64,000 nucleotides of DNA, from contig NZ_AUHF01000001.1 in the NCBI RefSeq assembly GCF_000423045.1, forward strand, positions 248,001 through 312,000, given 5' to 3'. Shown one piece after another: positions 46,746 through 55,047 of this stretch. The notes beneath the pieces were generated by a model. It made no database searches. It saw only the letters and a program-made list of their open reading frames with translations, and had not been told where the DNA came from. The position numbers were made by a program, and so were the translations under genes. Origin of the DNA: Christiangramia portivictoriae DSM 23547. Its GTDB lineage: Bacteria > Bacteroidota > Bacteroidia > Flavobacteriales > Flavobacteriaceae. Positions within the stretch are counted from its first letter, which is position 1, and the number at the start of each line of letters is the position of its first letter.

Positions 46746-48320
46746 ATGTTTAAGCATTTAAATAAAGATTTTCCGGCAAGTATTGTCGTGTTTTTTGTCG
46801 CGATCCCGTTATGTCTTGGGATTGCTCTTGCCAGTGGTGCTCCGCTATTTTCCGGATTAATTGCCGGAATCATTGGTGGTATTGTAGTTGGTGCCATAAG
46901 CGGTTCGAGCTTAGGAGTTAGTGGTCCGGCAGCCGGTCTTGCAGCCATAGTCCTGGCAGCGATCACAAACCTTGGTTATGAGAATTTATTACTGGCAGTA
47001 GTAATTGGAGGGGCGATCCAGATTGGGTTTGGGCTCCTGAAGGCCGGTATCATAGGATATTATTTTCCGAATTCAGTAATCAAAGGAATGCTTACAGGTA
47101 TCGGGATCATCATTATCCTGAAACAGATTCCTCATTTCTTTGGTTATGACGATGACCCGCAGGGAGACTGGGCGTTTTTCCAGGTAGATGGCGAGAATAC
47201 CTTTTCTGAGATATTTAATATGGTAAACGGGATTAGCCCCGGAGCTACCATAATTGCAGTCATAGCTATGATCATCCTTGTTTTATGGGAAACTGTGCTT
47301 AGCAAAAAAGGCAAATTCTTTAAACTCGTACAGGGGCCTTTGGTGGCGGTAGCTGCGGGAATCATTTTCTATCTCTTAACACAGGGCGACGATACCCTGG
47401 GAATTTCCAAAGAGCACCTGGTAAATGTTCCTGTGCCGGATAGCTTTGATTCCTTTATTGGTCAATTTACCTTACCATCCTTTGAAATGATCGGGACGTT
47501 ACAGATCTGGATCACTGGTTTTACCATCGCTCTGGTTGCCAGCCTGGAGACATTACTTTGTGTGGAAGCGACCGATAAGCTGGATCCTCACAAGAGAACA
47601 ACTCCAACCAACAGGGAACTTTTCGCACAGGGAACAGGAAACATGCTTTCAGGTATGATTGGAGGATTACCAATTACACAGGTGATCGTAAGAAGTTCTG
47701 CCAACATACAGTCTGGAGGACAGACTAAAATGGCAGCGATTTTGCATGGTTTCTTATTGCTTATTTCGATCATTATTATTCCGAATATTCTTAACTATAT
47801 ACCGCTTTCTGTACTTGCAGCGATCCTGTTTTTAGTTGGATATAAACTTGCAAAACCAGCATTGTTCAGGGAAATGTATTTAAAAGGATGGAAGCAGTTT
47901 ATCCCATTCATCGTCACTATCGTAGGGATCGTGTTCGGAGATCTATTGATTGGAATTGGTCTGGGACTTGCTGTTGGAATCGTGGTCATTCTTATCAAAT
48001 CCTACCAGAATTCTTATTTTCTTCATATTGAAAATGAAACTGCCGAGAACAAGACTGTGAAAATGACTCTTGCTGAAGAGGTTACTTTTATCAATAAAGG
48101 AGCGATCATCAAGGAACTGAATAAATTGAAAGAGAATTCCAACCTGATTATGGATGTGCGGAAAAGCAGGTACTTAGATAACGATATTATTGAAATTCTT
48201 GATGATTTCAGAGTAAAAGCTGCGGAAAAGAATATAGATATAAAAATCATTTCTGAAAGAGGCACAGTGGAGAATCCAGATAGTTATCAGGAGTTTTTTG
48301 CACAGAAGAAGATTAGTTAA
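46746..48320 (+). CDS. SulP-family anion transporter (bicarbonate candidate)
   Basis: A 524-residue membrane protein with about 11-12 hydrophobic segments (ASIVVFFVAIPLCLGIALASG at the N-terminus), the SulP motif region, and a cytoplasmic C-terminal region of about 90 residues that resembles a STAS domain. The carbonic anhydrase gene follows 39 bases later, the arrangement known for BicA-type sodium/bicarbonate transporters. Sulfate is the main alternative substrate. Confidence 0.86.
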   Translation: MFKHLNKDFPASIVVFFVAIPLCLGIALASGAPLFSGLIAGIIGGIVVGAISGSSLGVSGPAAGLAAIVLAAITNLGYENLLLAVVIGGAIQIGFGLLKAGIIGYYFPNSVIKGMLTGIGIIIILKQIPHFFGYDDDPQGDWAFFQVDGENTFSEIFNMVNGISPGATIIAVIAMIILVLWETVLSKKGKFFKLVQGPLVAVAAGIIFYLLTQGDDTLGISKEHLVNVPVPDSFDSFIGQFTLPSFEMIGTLQIWITGFTIALVASLETLLCVEATDKLDPHKRTTPTNRELFAQGTGNMLSGMIGGLPITQVIVRSSANIQSGGQTKMAAILHGFLLLISIIIIPNILNYIPLSVLAAILFLVGYKLAKPALFREMYLKGWKQFIPFIVTIVGIVFGDLLIGIGLGLAVGIVVILIKSYQNSYFLHIENETAENKTVKMTLAEEVTFINKGAIIKELNKLKENSNLIMDVRKSRYLDNDIIEILDDFRVKAAEKNIDIKIISERGTVENPDSYQEFFAQKKIS

Positions 48321-48359
48321 ACCAGTAGTTCAATAGAACCTACACCTAAAAAACAAATT

Positions 48360-48983
48360 ATGATTAAAGATATTATCAATAAGGAAAAACAAACCCAATT
48401 GAGCCCCGATGCCGTGCTGAAGGATCTAATGGAAGGAAATGAACGTTTTTCCAACGCAAAAATGCACCAGAGGGATTATGCCTCCCAGGTAGAACTAACA
48501 AAAGGTGGTCAATGGCCACAGGCGGTCGTACTTGGTTGCATAGACTCAAGAGTGCCACTGGAAACTATTTTTGACCAGGGAGTGGGTGATATATTCTCTG
48601 CGAGGGTGGCCGGAAATTTTGAAAATACCGATATCCTGGGAAGCCTGGAATATTCCTGCAAGGTAGCCGGAAGTAAACTGGTAATGGTACTTGGACATGA
48701 AGCCTGTGGTGCGGTGAAAGCGGCCTGTGATGATGTGGAACTTGGAAATATCACACATTTACTAAGCAATATAAAGCCAGCCGTAAAAGCTACTGAAACC
48801 AGTGGCGAAAGAAACTCCAGTAATTCTGACTTCGTAGCTGGCGTAGTTGAAAATAACGTAAAACTTACCATGGATAGAATCAGGGAAAAGAGCCCGATCC
48901 TTAAGGAAATGGAAGATAATGGTGAGATTAAAATCGTTGGAGGAGTATATTCAATCTCTAATGGAAAAGTGAGCTTGCTATAA
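48360..48983 (+). CDS. Beta-carbonic anhydrase
   Basis: A 207-residue zinc enzyme interconverting CO2 and bicarbonate. The zinc ligands are C60, H113 and C116 (GCIDSRVP and GHEACGA), with D62 and R64 as the catalytic dyad. Length and motifs are those of plant-type beta-CA. It is co-oriented with the SulP transporter and ends in a strong terminator, so the two form a unit for inorganic carbon handling or pH control. Confidence 0.94.
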   Translation: MIKDIINKEKQTQLSPDAVLKDLMEGNERFSNAKMHQRDYASQVELTKGGQWPQAVVLGCIDSRVPLETIFDQGVGDIFSARVAGNFENTDILGSLEYSCKVAGSKLVMVLGHEACGAVKAACDDVELGNITHLLSNIKPAVKATETSGERNSSNSDFVAGVVENNVKLTMDRIREKSPILKEMEDNGEIKIVGGVYSISNGKVSLL

Positions 48984-49006
48984 GTTAATTAGTAAGAGAC
49001 AAAATT

Positions 49007-49046
49007 AAAATCCGGGATCGCTGAACAGGTGGTTCCGGATTTTTTT
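49007..49046 (+). terminator. Terminator of the SulP-carbonic anhydrase unit
   Basis: AAAATCCGG and CCGGATTTT form a stem with a 19-base loop, followed by further T. The T run reaches the stop codon of the convergent cvpA gene. Confidence 0.75.
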
Positions 49047-49569
49047 ATTCAGCTTCCTCCTCAGTGTCCCAAAGGTCTCTTTCTTTTACCTGTTTGATGA
49101 TAGATGGTAATATGATCGGGGCGATGACCGCTACCGGTTCATAAAGTACAGATTCTTCTAGGGTTTCAGTTTCTACGAATTCAAGTGTTTTAATACTGCT
49201 CATAAAAAACATGATGATCACGCTGGCGATAAAAGCAGATTTCAGTAATCCAAATGCCGCTCCCAATAATTTGTTTACGATACCCAGTGCAGCAAAATCG
49301 GCTACTTTGGTAAGCATCTTACCAACCAGGGAAACTACGAAAATGATAATCAGGAAAGTGATGGCCAGGCTCGCGAGATTGATGATTTCGATATCCCAGT
49401 CTACATGTTGCGAAAGAAATTCGCCGGCGTAATATGAAAAGTGAATAGCACCATAGATCCCAGCTACAAGTCCTACCAGCGAAGCAAGCTCGGTTAAAAA
49501 CCCCCTGAAAAAACCACGTACCAATCCATAAAGCACGAAAATTCCCAGGATTATATCCACTGTATTCAT
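49045..49569 (-). CDS. CvpA-family membrane protein
   Basis: A 174-residue inner-membrane protein with four predicted helices; the N-terminal GLVRGFFRGFLTELASLVGLVAG is the CvpA family hallmark, a group linked to colicin V production, biofilm and envelope stress. I chose the ATG at 49569 (MNTVDIILG) because it places the first helix at the N-terminus; a longer in-frame start adds Cys-rich, unlike sequence. It is divergent from the 118-residue gene, 46 bases away. Confidence 0.84.
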   Translation of the reverse strand: MNTVDIILGIFVLYGLVRGFFRGFLTELASLVGLVAGIYGAIHFSYYAGEFLSQHVDWDIEIINLASLAITFLIIIFVVSLVGKMLTKVADFAALGIVNKLLGAAFGLLKSAFIASVIIMFFMSSIKTLEFVETETLEESVLYEPVAVIAPIILPSIIKQVKERDLWDTEEEAE

Positions 49570-49603
49570 GCACCAAATATAATAATTATAAAATCTTAGA
49601 TGA

Positions 49604-49611
49604 TATCTTTG
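49604..49611 (+). promoter_or_regulatory. -7 box of a possibly leaderless transcript
   Basis: TATCTTTG is a perfect -7 box, only four bases before the ATG at 49616. In Bacteroidetes the transcript starts about 5-7 bases after this box, so the mRNA would begin at or within a base or two of the start codon. Confidence 0.6.
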
Positions 49612-49615
49612 CAAT

Positions 49616-49972
49616 ATGGCAAGAGATGAACAATTAAAGGAGCGCTGGCAGGAATTGCAAACCAAGTTATCCCAGCAATTTGCAGATGGAGATACGTTGG
49701 AACTGGATGCTATTATTTACTTAATCGGGGTACAGGAACTGGGTCAGGTTCACCGGAAATTTAAAAAAGACCATAAACTGGATTTGATGCATATCGCCAT
49801 ATGTACCTTGCTGGAACCCTATGGCTATTACGAATTCGATTATTTTGATGAAGACAGCTGGCCACATTTCAAGGTCAAGGAGCAGCTGCCAAGTTTGAAA
49901 GCCGGTGAGCAGTCGATTTTAATGAAGGAAGCAATCGTTCATTATTTCATCGAAAAAAAGTATATTTCTTAA
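49616..49972 (+). CDS. Conserved-looking cytoplasmic protein of unknown function
   Basis: A 118-residue soluble protein without signal or membrane helix, with YLIGVQELGQVHRKFKKDHKLDLMHIAICTLLEPYGYYEF as its central helical region (about residues 35-75). I do not recognise the family with certainty. It appears to be co-transcribed with the CREST-like gene, whose ATG directly follows its stop codon (TAAATG). Confidence 0.7.
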   Translation: MARDEQLKERWQELQTKLSQQFADGDTLELDAIIYLIGVQELGQVHRKFKKDHKLDLMHIAICTLLEPYGYYEFDYFDEDSWPHFKVKEQLPSLKAGEQSILMKEAIVHYFIEKKYIS

Positions 49973-50680
49973 ATGATGCCTTTGCTAAGTATGGATGTGT
50001 TTCCCAACGATAGTGGTCCCATTTATCAGGAAACTATGGCCGGAAGATTACCGGTAGAACCGTTTAATACTTTTAGCAACGTCTTTTTTTTACTTATCAT
50101 CATTTACTTTTCCCTGAAGGTCTACAATGACTATCGGCATCACAGGTTCCTGGCATGGAGCCTTCCCGTACTATTTCTGGGCTTTGTTGGAGGCACAGTA
50201 TATCATGCTACCCGTAGTCACGATTTTTGGATGTACCTGGACTGGCTGCCCATCATCATTTTATGCCTGGCAGTTTCGGTATATTACACGGTCAAACTGG
50301 AAGTGAACAACCGTAAGAGAATTTGGCTTATCGCTTTAATTTTACTGCTCGTGTTTGGAGTACGGGCGCTTCCCTGGGATGATAGCATGCAAACCTCTGC
50401 CGGATATGTTGGTACCGCTTTGGGACTTTTACTGCCGGTGATCACCTATTTCCTAACCACAAGGTCTAAGAACTGGATTTATATCTTACTTGCATTTCTC
50501 AGTTTTGGGTTCGCCATTAGCTTTAGAGTACTGGATGGATTTATGTACCTGATTCCAATGGGGACACATTGGTTATGGCATAGTTTCGGAGCGCTTTCCG
50601 TATTTTTCCTGATGACCTTTATTTACCGGGACCGGTTGCTGGTGAAGTCTCTTTCTTCGGAAGTGGCCACTTCAGAATAA
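49973..50680 (+). CDS. CREST-superfamily (ceramidase-like) membrane hydrolase
   Basis: A 235-residue protein with seven predicted transmembrane helices. It shows the CREST/ceramidase pattern: E30, N32 and N36 in EPFNTFSN before the first helix, H78 in GGTVYHATR, D90 in YLDWLP and H199/H203 in THWLWH at the last helix. These positions coordinate the zinc in alkaline ceramidases and related hydrolases. The substrate is unknown; a lipid amide is a fair guess because Bacteroidetes can make sphingolipids. The start may be the first or second Met. Confidence 0.65.
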   Translation: MMPLLSMDVFPNDSGPIYQETMAGRLPVEPFNTFSNVFFLLIIIYFSLKVYNDYRHHRFLAWSLPVLFLGFVGGTVYHATRSHDFWMYLDWLPIIILCLAVSVYYTVKLEVNNRKRIWLIALILLLVFGVRALPWDDSMQTSAGYVGTALGLLLPVITYFLTTRSKNWIYILLAFLSFGFAISFRVLDGFMYLIPMGTHWLWHSFGALSVFFLMTFIYRDRLLVKSLSSEVATSE

Positions 50681-50716
50681 GCATTTAAAGCGAAGGATTT
50701 TCGGTATTAATTTTAC

Positions 50717-50724
50717 TAAATTTG
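50717..50724 (+). promoter_or_regulatory. -7 box of pheS
   Basis: TAAATTTG matches the consensus fully, 22 bases before the pheS ATG. No good -33 box is seen. Confidence 0.6.
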
Positions 50725-50746
50725 CGCTTCTGAAAAGACTAGACCA

Positions 50747-51766
50747 ATGATTGATAAGATTAAAGGGCATATTGCAGATGTTGAAAGCTTTAATGCTGCT
50801 ACGAATGAAGAAATAGAAACTTTCCGAATCAAATACCTTGGAAAAAAAGGGATTCTGAATGACTATTTCGCTGAATTCAAGAATGTTCCTAATGAGCAGA
50901 AGAAAGAATTTGGGCAGGTGATCAATCAGCTTAAAAATGCCGCTACCCAGCGAGTAAATTCTTTAAGGGAAAGTCTGGAGAACAGTCAGGAGGAAAAAGG
51001 AGTGTATGGTGATCTTAGCAGACCGGGAGAACCGGTTGAAATAGGTTCCAGGCATCCAATTTCTATTGTAAAGAATCAGATCACCGAGATCTTCAGCAAT
51101 ATTGGTTTCAATGTTTCCGAGGGACCAGAGATGGAAGATGACTGGCATAATTTTACGGCATTGAACCTTCCCGAGTACCACCCGGCAAGAGACATGCAGG
51201 ATACGTTTTTTATACAGACAGATCCTGATATTTTGCTTAGAACGCATACGTCTTCTGTTCAGGTTCGCTACATGGAGGAGAATAAACCGCCAATTAGAAC
51301 GATCTCTCCGGGAAGAGTTTTCAGAAATGAAGCGATTTCGGCAAGATCACATTGTATTTTTCACCAGGTAGAAGGATTATACATCGATAAGGACGTGTCT
51401 TTTGCAGATATGAAACAAACGATCCTGTATTTTACAGAGCAACTCTTCGGAAAATCTAAAATACGCCTGAGACCTTCTTATTTTCCATTTACAGAGCCAA
51501 GCGCCGAAGTTGATGTTTACTGGGGACTCGAAACGGAAACCGATTACCGAATCACCAAAGGAACCGGCTGGCTCGAGATCATGGGCTGCGGAATGGTTGA
51601 TCCCAATGTTCTACGAAACTGCAATATAGATCCACAGGAATATTCTGGATTTGCATTCGGGATGGGAATAGAAAGAATCGCCATGCTACTTTACCAGATC
51701 GAGGATATCAGGATGTTCTACGAGAATGACCTAAGATTTCTTGAGCAATTTAAATCTGCCCTGTAA
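50747..51766 (+). CDS. pheS: Phenylalanine-tRNA ligase alpha subunit
   Basis: A 339-residue class II synthetase subunit: N-terminal coiled coil (about 1-90), then motif 1 (GSRHPISIVKNQI), motif 2 (RVFRNEAISARSHCIFHQVEGL) and motif 3 (GFAFGMGIERIAMLLY). pheT is not adjacent, the usual situation in this phylum. Its stop overlaps the start of a 58-residue gene by one base. Confidence 0.95.
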   Translation: MIDKIKGHIADVESFNAATNEEIETFRIKYLGKKGILNDYFAEFKNVPNEQKKEFGQVINQLKNAATQRVNSLRESLENSQEEKGVYGDLSRPGEPVEIGSRHPISIVKNQITEIFSNIGFNVSEGPEMEDDWHNFTALNLPEYHPARDMQDTFFIQTDPDILLRTHTSSVQVRYMEENKPPIRTISPGRVFRNEAISARSHCIFHQVEGLYIDKDVSFADMKQTILYFTEQLFGKSKIRLRPSYFPFTEPSAEVDVYWGLETETDYRITKGTGWLEIMGCGMVDPNVLRNCNIDPQEYSGFAFGMGIERIAMLLYQIEDIRMFYENDLRFLEQFKSAL

Positions 51767-51942
51767 TGAAAAAGTATGCGATCCTTATTATTGGTGCCAT
51801 TATTTTGGGAATCATTATATATGTAACCTTTGTGATCGCGGTCATAAAGATCACGCTGGGATTGATCCTGCTGGCTGTTGCTGCAGCTATTTTATACGGG
51901 CTATGGATCAAGATCAAACATAAAGCTGAAGATACATTTTGA
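51766..51942 (+). CDS. 58-residue membrane microprotein coupled to pheS
   Basis: A short reading frame beginning in the pheS stop (TAATG) with two hydrophobic segments: residues 5-27 (AILIIGAIILGIIIYV and on) and 29-48, then a basic tail WIKIKHKAEDTF. That is a hairpin membrane protein. It is too short for many gene callers. Its stop overlaps the next gene by four bases (TTGA), which argues for real translation. No function can be assigned. Confidence 0.6.
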   Translation: MKKYAILIIGAIILGIIIYVTFVIAVIKITLGLILLAVAAAILYGLWIKIKHKAEDTF

Positions 51943-52334
51943 GAAAAGATATTGATATTCCGGAAGTGGAAGAGGTATACCTCGCTGCGGTCTATGTATT
52001 AAACGAACAGTTTGAGACCTATGAATGGAATGCCTATTTGATCAATGCTTCTTCTGAAGCTTTGGAAATGGCTCTTATCGTATCCAGAGGTTATGATAAG
52101 AAGAAGGAAACTTCTACCATGCGACACAAGATCGAAGTATTGCCCGCGAAGAATTTCGCTAAGATCGAATTTCTTCAGCAAGATGTGCTTAAACTGAACA
52201 ATGAGTTCAAGGTCACATTCTTCCAGAATAATAAAATGTATGAGAAGACTTTTGTTTTTAAGGCAAATAGCATTCGGGAAAATGCACGGGTGGAAATCCC
52301 GGTGATTCCGGAAAAAGGAATTCTCGCGAAATAA
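51939..52334 (+). CDS. Cytoplasmic protein of unknown function downstream of pheS (TTG start)
   Basis: A 131-residue soluble protein starting at TTG within the preceding stop (TTGA); the first residues are RKDIDIPEVEEVYLAAVY. It has a mixed alpha/beta composition and no signal. A gene in this position next to pheS is common in Flavobacteria and is sometimes mislabelled as a synthetase; nothing in its sequence supports that label. It ends in a strong terminator. Confidence 0.72.
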   Translation: MRKDIDIPEVEEVYLAAVYVLNEQFETYEWNAYLINASSEALEMALIVSRGYDKKKETSTMRHKIEVLPAKNFAKIEFLQQDVLKLNNEFKVTFFQNNKMYEKTFVFKANSIRENARVEIPVIPEKGILAK

Positions 52335-52351
52335 TGACTCAATTATAGCAC

Positions 52352-52380
52352 AAAAAAAGCCTCCGTTTGGAGGCTTTTTT
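52352..52380. terminator. Bidirectional terminator
   Basis: GCCTCC / GGAGGC with a GTTT loop, preceded by seven A and followed by six T. It lies between two convergent genes. Confidence 0.9.
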
Positions 52381-52403
52381 AATTCTTTATAAGTCAAGAT
52401 CTT

Positions 52404-54098
52404 TTAGAATCTGTCATTAAGGTCTTTGAATTCTCCTTCAAGAGCAGCACCATCATCAACTTTTACTGTTCCTCCAACATAGATCTTTGAACCTTCACCA
52501 ACAAATTCCAGCTTTCCATTGCTCTGGATATTCAGGTCTCCGTGAATTTCAACCAGTCCGTTTACTCTAAGTGTACTTCCCGAAGTGATCGTAAGATTTT
52601 CAGCAGATCTGTTATTACCAAGATACATAGCACCGGAAACATTCATTTCTCCGCCACTACTTAGATTAGCACTTTTTTCAATGAACATGGTTCCGCAGAA
52701 ATTAAGCGTACCATTAACATTTAGATTTTTTACGTTCATAACTCCGGAGTATGACTCTGAAGCAGAAGGCGTGATGGTAAGATTTTTGTCTCCGTCAAAT
52801 ACCGGGTAATCTGAACAGCTTAGAAATTCTTCCGGGCTATTGTTCGGAGTATCTTCCGCAGAAATGATACGAAGAATTTTCAAACCTTTTCCAGAAGCAA
52901 CATAAATATATTCCCCTTTCGCCTGTACGAAGTTGGCACTACCTTCAATTTCTGCTATCCCTTCAGCAAGAGGATTTAAATCCTCACCAAGCTTTAAGAT
53001 ATCAAGTCCTGCACCTCCATTAGCCATATATACAAAATTTCCATCAGTAGAAACTGCGTTAGTCACAGCATCTTCAATAGAAACAGTAGCAGCATCGGGA
53101 TGCATTTGAAGTGGGAGGTTGCCTACTTTGGAATTCGTCTCAAAACTATAGATCCCGGCACCATCTGTACCTTCAGAAACTAGGATATTGTCTCCATACC
53201 AGGCAATCGTTCTTTTTGATTCTGCAGTTAATGGAGCGGTGCTTATTTGAGAATCAAGCACAAACCCATCAGCAACGTTGAAGTTCATGAGTCCGTCAAC
53301 GCCACTTAAAACAGCCAACGTGTTGTTTTTGAGTGCAGCATATCTAAGGTCTCCAATTTCTTCTGTAGAGATTCCTTCAAAAGCAGTAATCATTCCAGGA
53401 TATTCAAATCTTGTGATCGCACCTGCATCTCCACTAATTGCGATAGCTTCGCCATCTATAGGCAGCACATGAACACCTGCATTTCCAGAATTCCCGAAAT
53501 CAAGATTATAGTTAACTTCTACTCGAATGTCATCTACTTCCTGAACGAGAGTGGAAGGTAAATTACCGTTTTCAAGGTTGAAATACGCCATCATCGTGCG
53601 ATTTCCTGTTCCGCGATTCTCTTTTGCTGAAGCCCCAGTTAGTACAAGAACATTATTACTATCTACAAATAATGAGTTGATATCTGCAATCGTAGTGGTC
53701 ATTCTATTAACTAAAACAGGATTGTATTTGTCCTGGATGTCGATTACATCTACAGCTCCAAGATAAGTTGCGCCTTCTTTGTTATAAGAAACATAGGCGA
53801 AATTACCTTTTACATCTACATGTGTAGCTCTTAATTTTACACCATCAACTTCAGGAGCTTCCAGCGAAGCGATCTGCTCGATACCAAAAACGGTAGAAGC
53901 ATCTGAATTTCTATTGTTGCTAACAGAGGCAAAACCAATAACACCAGTTTCGTTAAAATTGATCGCGGAGCTAAGTTCTGAAGCATCTGCAATACTGAAA
54001 TCAGATTCCTGAGAAGGTTCGTCTGTAATACTGCTCTTTTCGCAGGATGCAAATAATAGGATAGCACTTAGGCTTAATCCGAATAGTCTTTTATTCAT
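52404..54098 (-). CDS. LVIVD beta-propeller lipoprotein with C-terminal beta-helix module
   Basis: A 564-residue exported lipoprotein: lipobox LFASC (Cys19), then LVIVD-type propeller repeats up to about residue 420 (for example KGNFAYVSYNKEG, DVIDIQDKYNPVLV, VYMANGGAGLDI), and a separate C-terminal module (428-564) of short alternating beta units resembling bactofilin/right-handed beta-helix proteins. That module begins CSDYPVFDGD and has a second Cys exactly 40 residues later (NFCG). The same module occurs in the next gene. Ligand and partner are unknown. Confidence 0.75.
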   Translation of the reverse strand: MNKRLFGLSLSAILLFASCEKSSITDEPSQESDFSIADASELSSAINFNETGVIGFASVSNNRNSDASTVFGIEQIASLEAPEVDGVKLRATHVDVKGNFAYVSYNKEGATYLGAVDVIDIQDKYNPVLVNRMTTTIADINSLFVDSNNVLVLTGASAKENRGTGNRTMMAYFNLENGNLPSTLVQEVDDIRVEVNYNLDFGNSGNAGVHVLPIDGEAIAISGDAGAITRFEYPGMITAFEGISTEEIGDLRYAALKNNTLAVLSGVDGLMNFNVADGFVLDSQISTAPLTAESKRTIAWYGDNILVSEGTDGAGIYSFETNSKVGNLPLQMHPDAATVSIEDAVTNAVSTDGNFVYMANGGAGLDILKLGEDLNPLAEGIAEIEGSANFVQAKGEYIYVASGKGLKILRIISAEDTPNNSPEEFLSCSDYPVFDGDKNLTITPSASESYSGVMNVKNLNVNGTLNFCGTMFIEKSANLSSGGEMNVSGAMYLGNNRSAENLTITSGSTLRVNGLVEIHGDLNIQSNGKLEFVGEGSKIYVGGTVKVDDGAALEGEFKDLNDRF

Positions 54099-54233
54099 GG
54101 TAAATAGGTTAGTTAAAGTATTTGGGCAGGTAAAAATAGTAATTAAACCGAGTTATAAAAACCAAACTAGTTGAACTACAGGCTTTTTCGATAAAGTGTA
54201 AGAATTAACGGATAAGAAATTACTTATAATGAA

Positions 54234-54255
54234 AAAAGCCGGCAGATAGCCGACT
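54234..54255 (-). terminator. Terminator of the 211-residue lipoprotein gene
   Basis: On the minus strand AAGTCGGC / GCCGGCTT with one T-G pair, followed by six T, about 29 bases past the stop. Confidence 0.7.
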
Positions 54256-54283
54256 TTCTCAATATAACGAAATAATGAATTTT

Positions 54284-54919
54284 CTAGTGTTCGTGGTCTT
54301 CCTCACCTTCGTAGGTATTGTACATACCGTAGATAAAGGAGTAATCGGCAGTTCTAATATCTCCCATCACCCATAACCAGTTGTGCTCCAAATCATCATT
54401 AAGGAACTGTAGGGTTGCTCCGGTATTTAGAATCAAATCACCTGTAACTATAAGGGCTCCGTTTATATTGAAATGCCCTCCATAGTTAATCACAAGATCT
54501 TTAGGTTCTTCTTCAGATCCTATAATAGCAAGACCAACAGTAGTCATCTCACCGTTACGTCTAATAACAGTATTTTTTTCTGTTTCAATCTCACCACAAA
54601 TATTCAGTTCACCGGCAACACGAAGATTTTCCAGATGAGTGTGATCACTGAAGTCCATAACGTCACCTTTGCCAACATGAAGATCCTTTGGACCGTCATA
54701 GATTGGGAAAGTATCACAATCCTCGAAACCGTTCTTTAGGAATACCGGCTCATGTATACCATTCAGGAATACTGGCTCATGGATTTTAGTTACAGCAGTT
54801 TTAGACTCTTTTACCGCGGAATTAGTTTCTGAAGTAATATCCTCAGAAACAGCATCGGTCTCACACCCGGTTAGGAATAGGCCAAGTCCTAAGCCGAGAA
54901 AAAGTAATTTTTTGTTCAT
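54284..54919 (-). CDS. Lipoprotein with cysteine-paired beta-helix module
   Basis: A 211-residue exported lipoprotein (lipobox LFLTGC, Cys19). A short linker has IHEPVFL repeated twice in tandem (nine residues apart, 46-61). Then comes a module (68-211) aligned with the end of the LVIVD protein: DCDTFPIYDGP opens it, C108 follows C68 by exactly 40 residues, and the strands GELNICGEI, RRNGEMTTVG, DLVINYGG and ALIVTGDLILNTGATLQF correspond one to one. The ATG at 54919 is chosen for its lipobox. Function unknown. Confidence 0.75.
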   Translation of the reverse strand: MNKKLLFLGLGLGLFLTGCETDAVSEDITSETNSAVKESKTAVTKIHEPVFLNGIHEPVFLKNGFEDCDTFPIYDGPKDLHVGKGDVMDFSDHTHLENLRVAGELNICGEIETEKNTVIRRNGEMTTVGLAIIGSEEEPKDLVINYGGHFNINGALIVTGDLILNTGATLQFLNDDLEHNWLWVMGDIRTADYSFIYGMYNTYEGEEDHEH

Positions 54920-55047
54920 GATAATTTTTGGTTTAAAAAGATTTGGTGGAGTAAAAGTAATATATAAGATGATAATAGCGTAAATAAATCGCTGAAAAGT
55001 TTGCTGCACAGGGATTTATAAATCGCTATGTAAGAAAAAACCTATAA

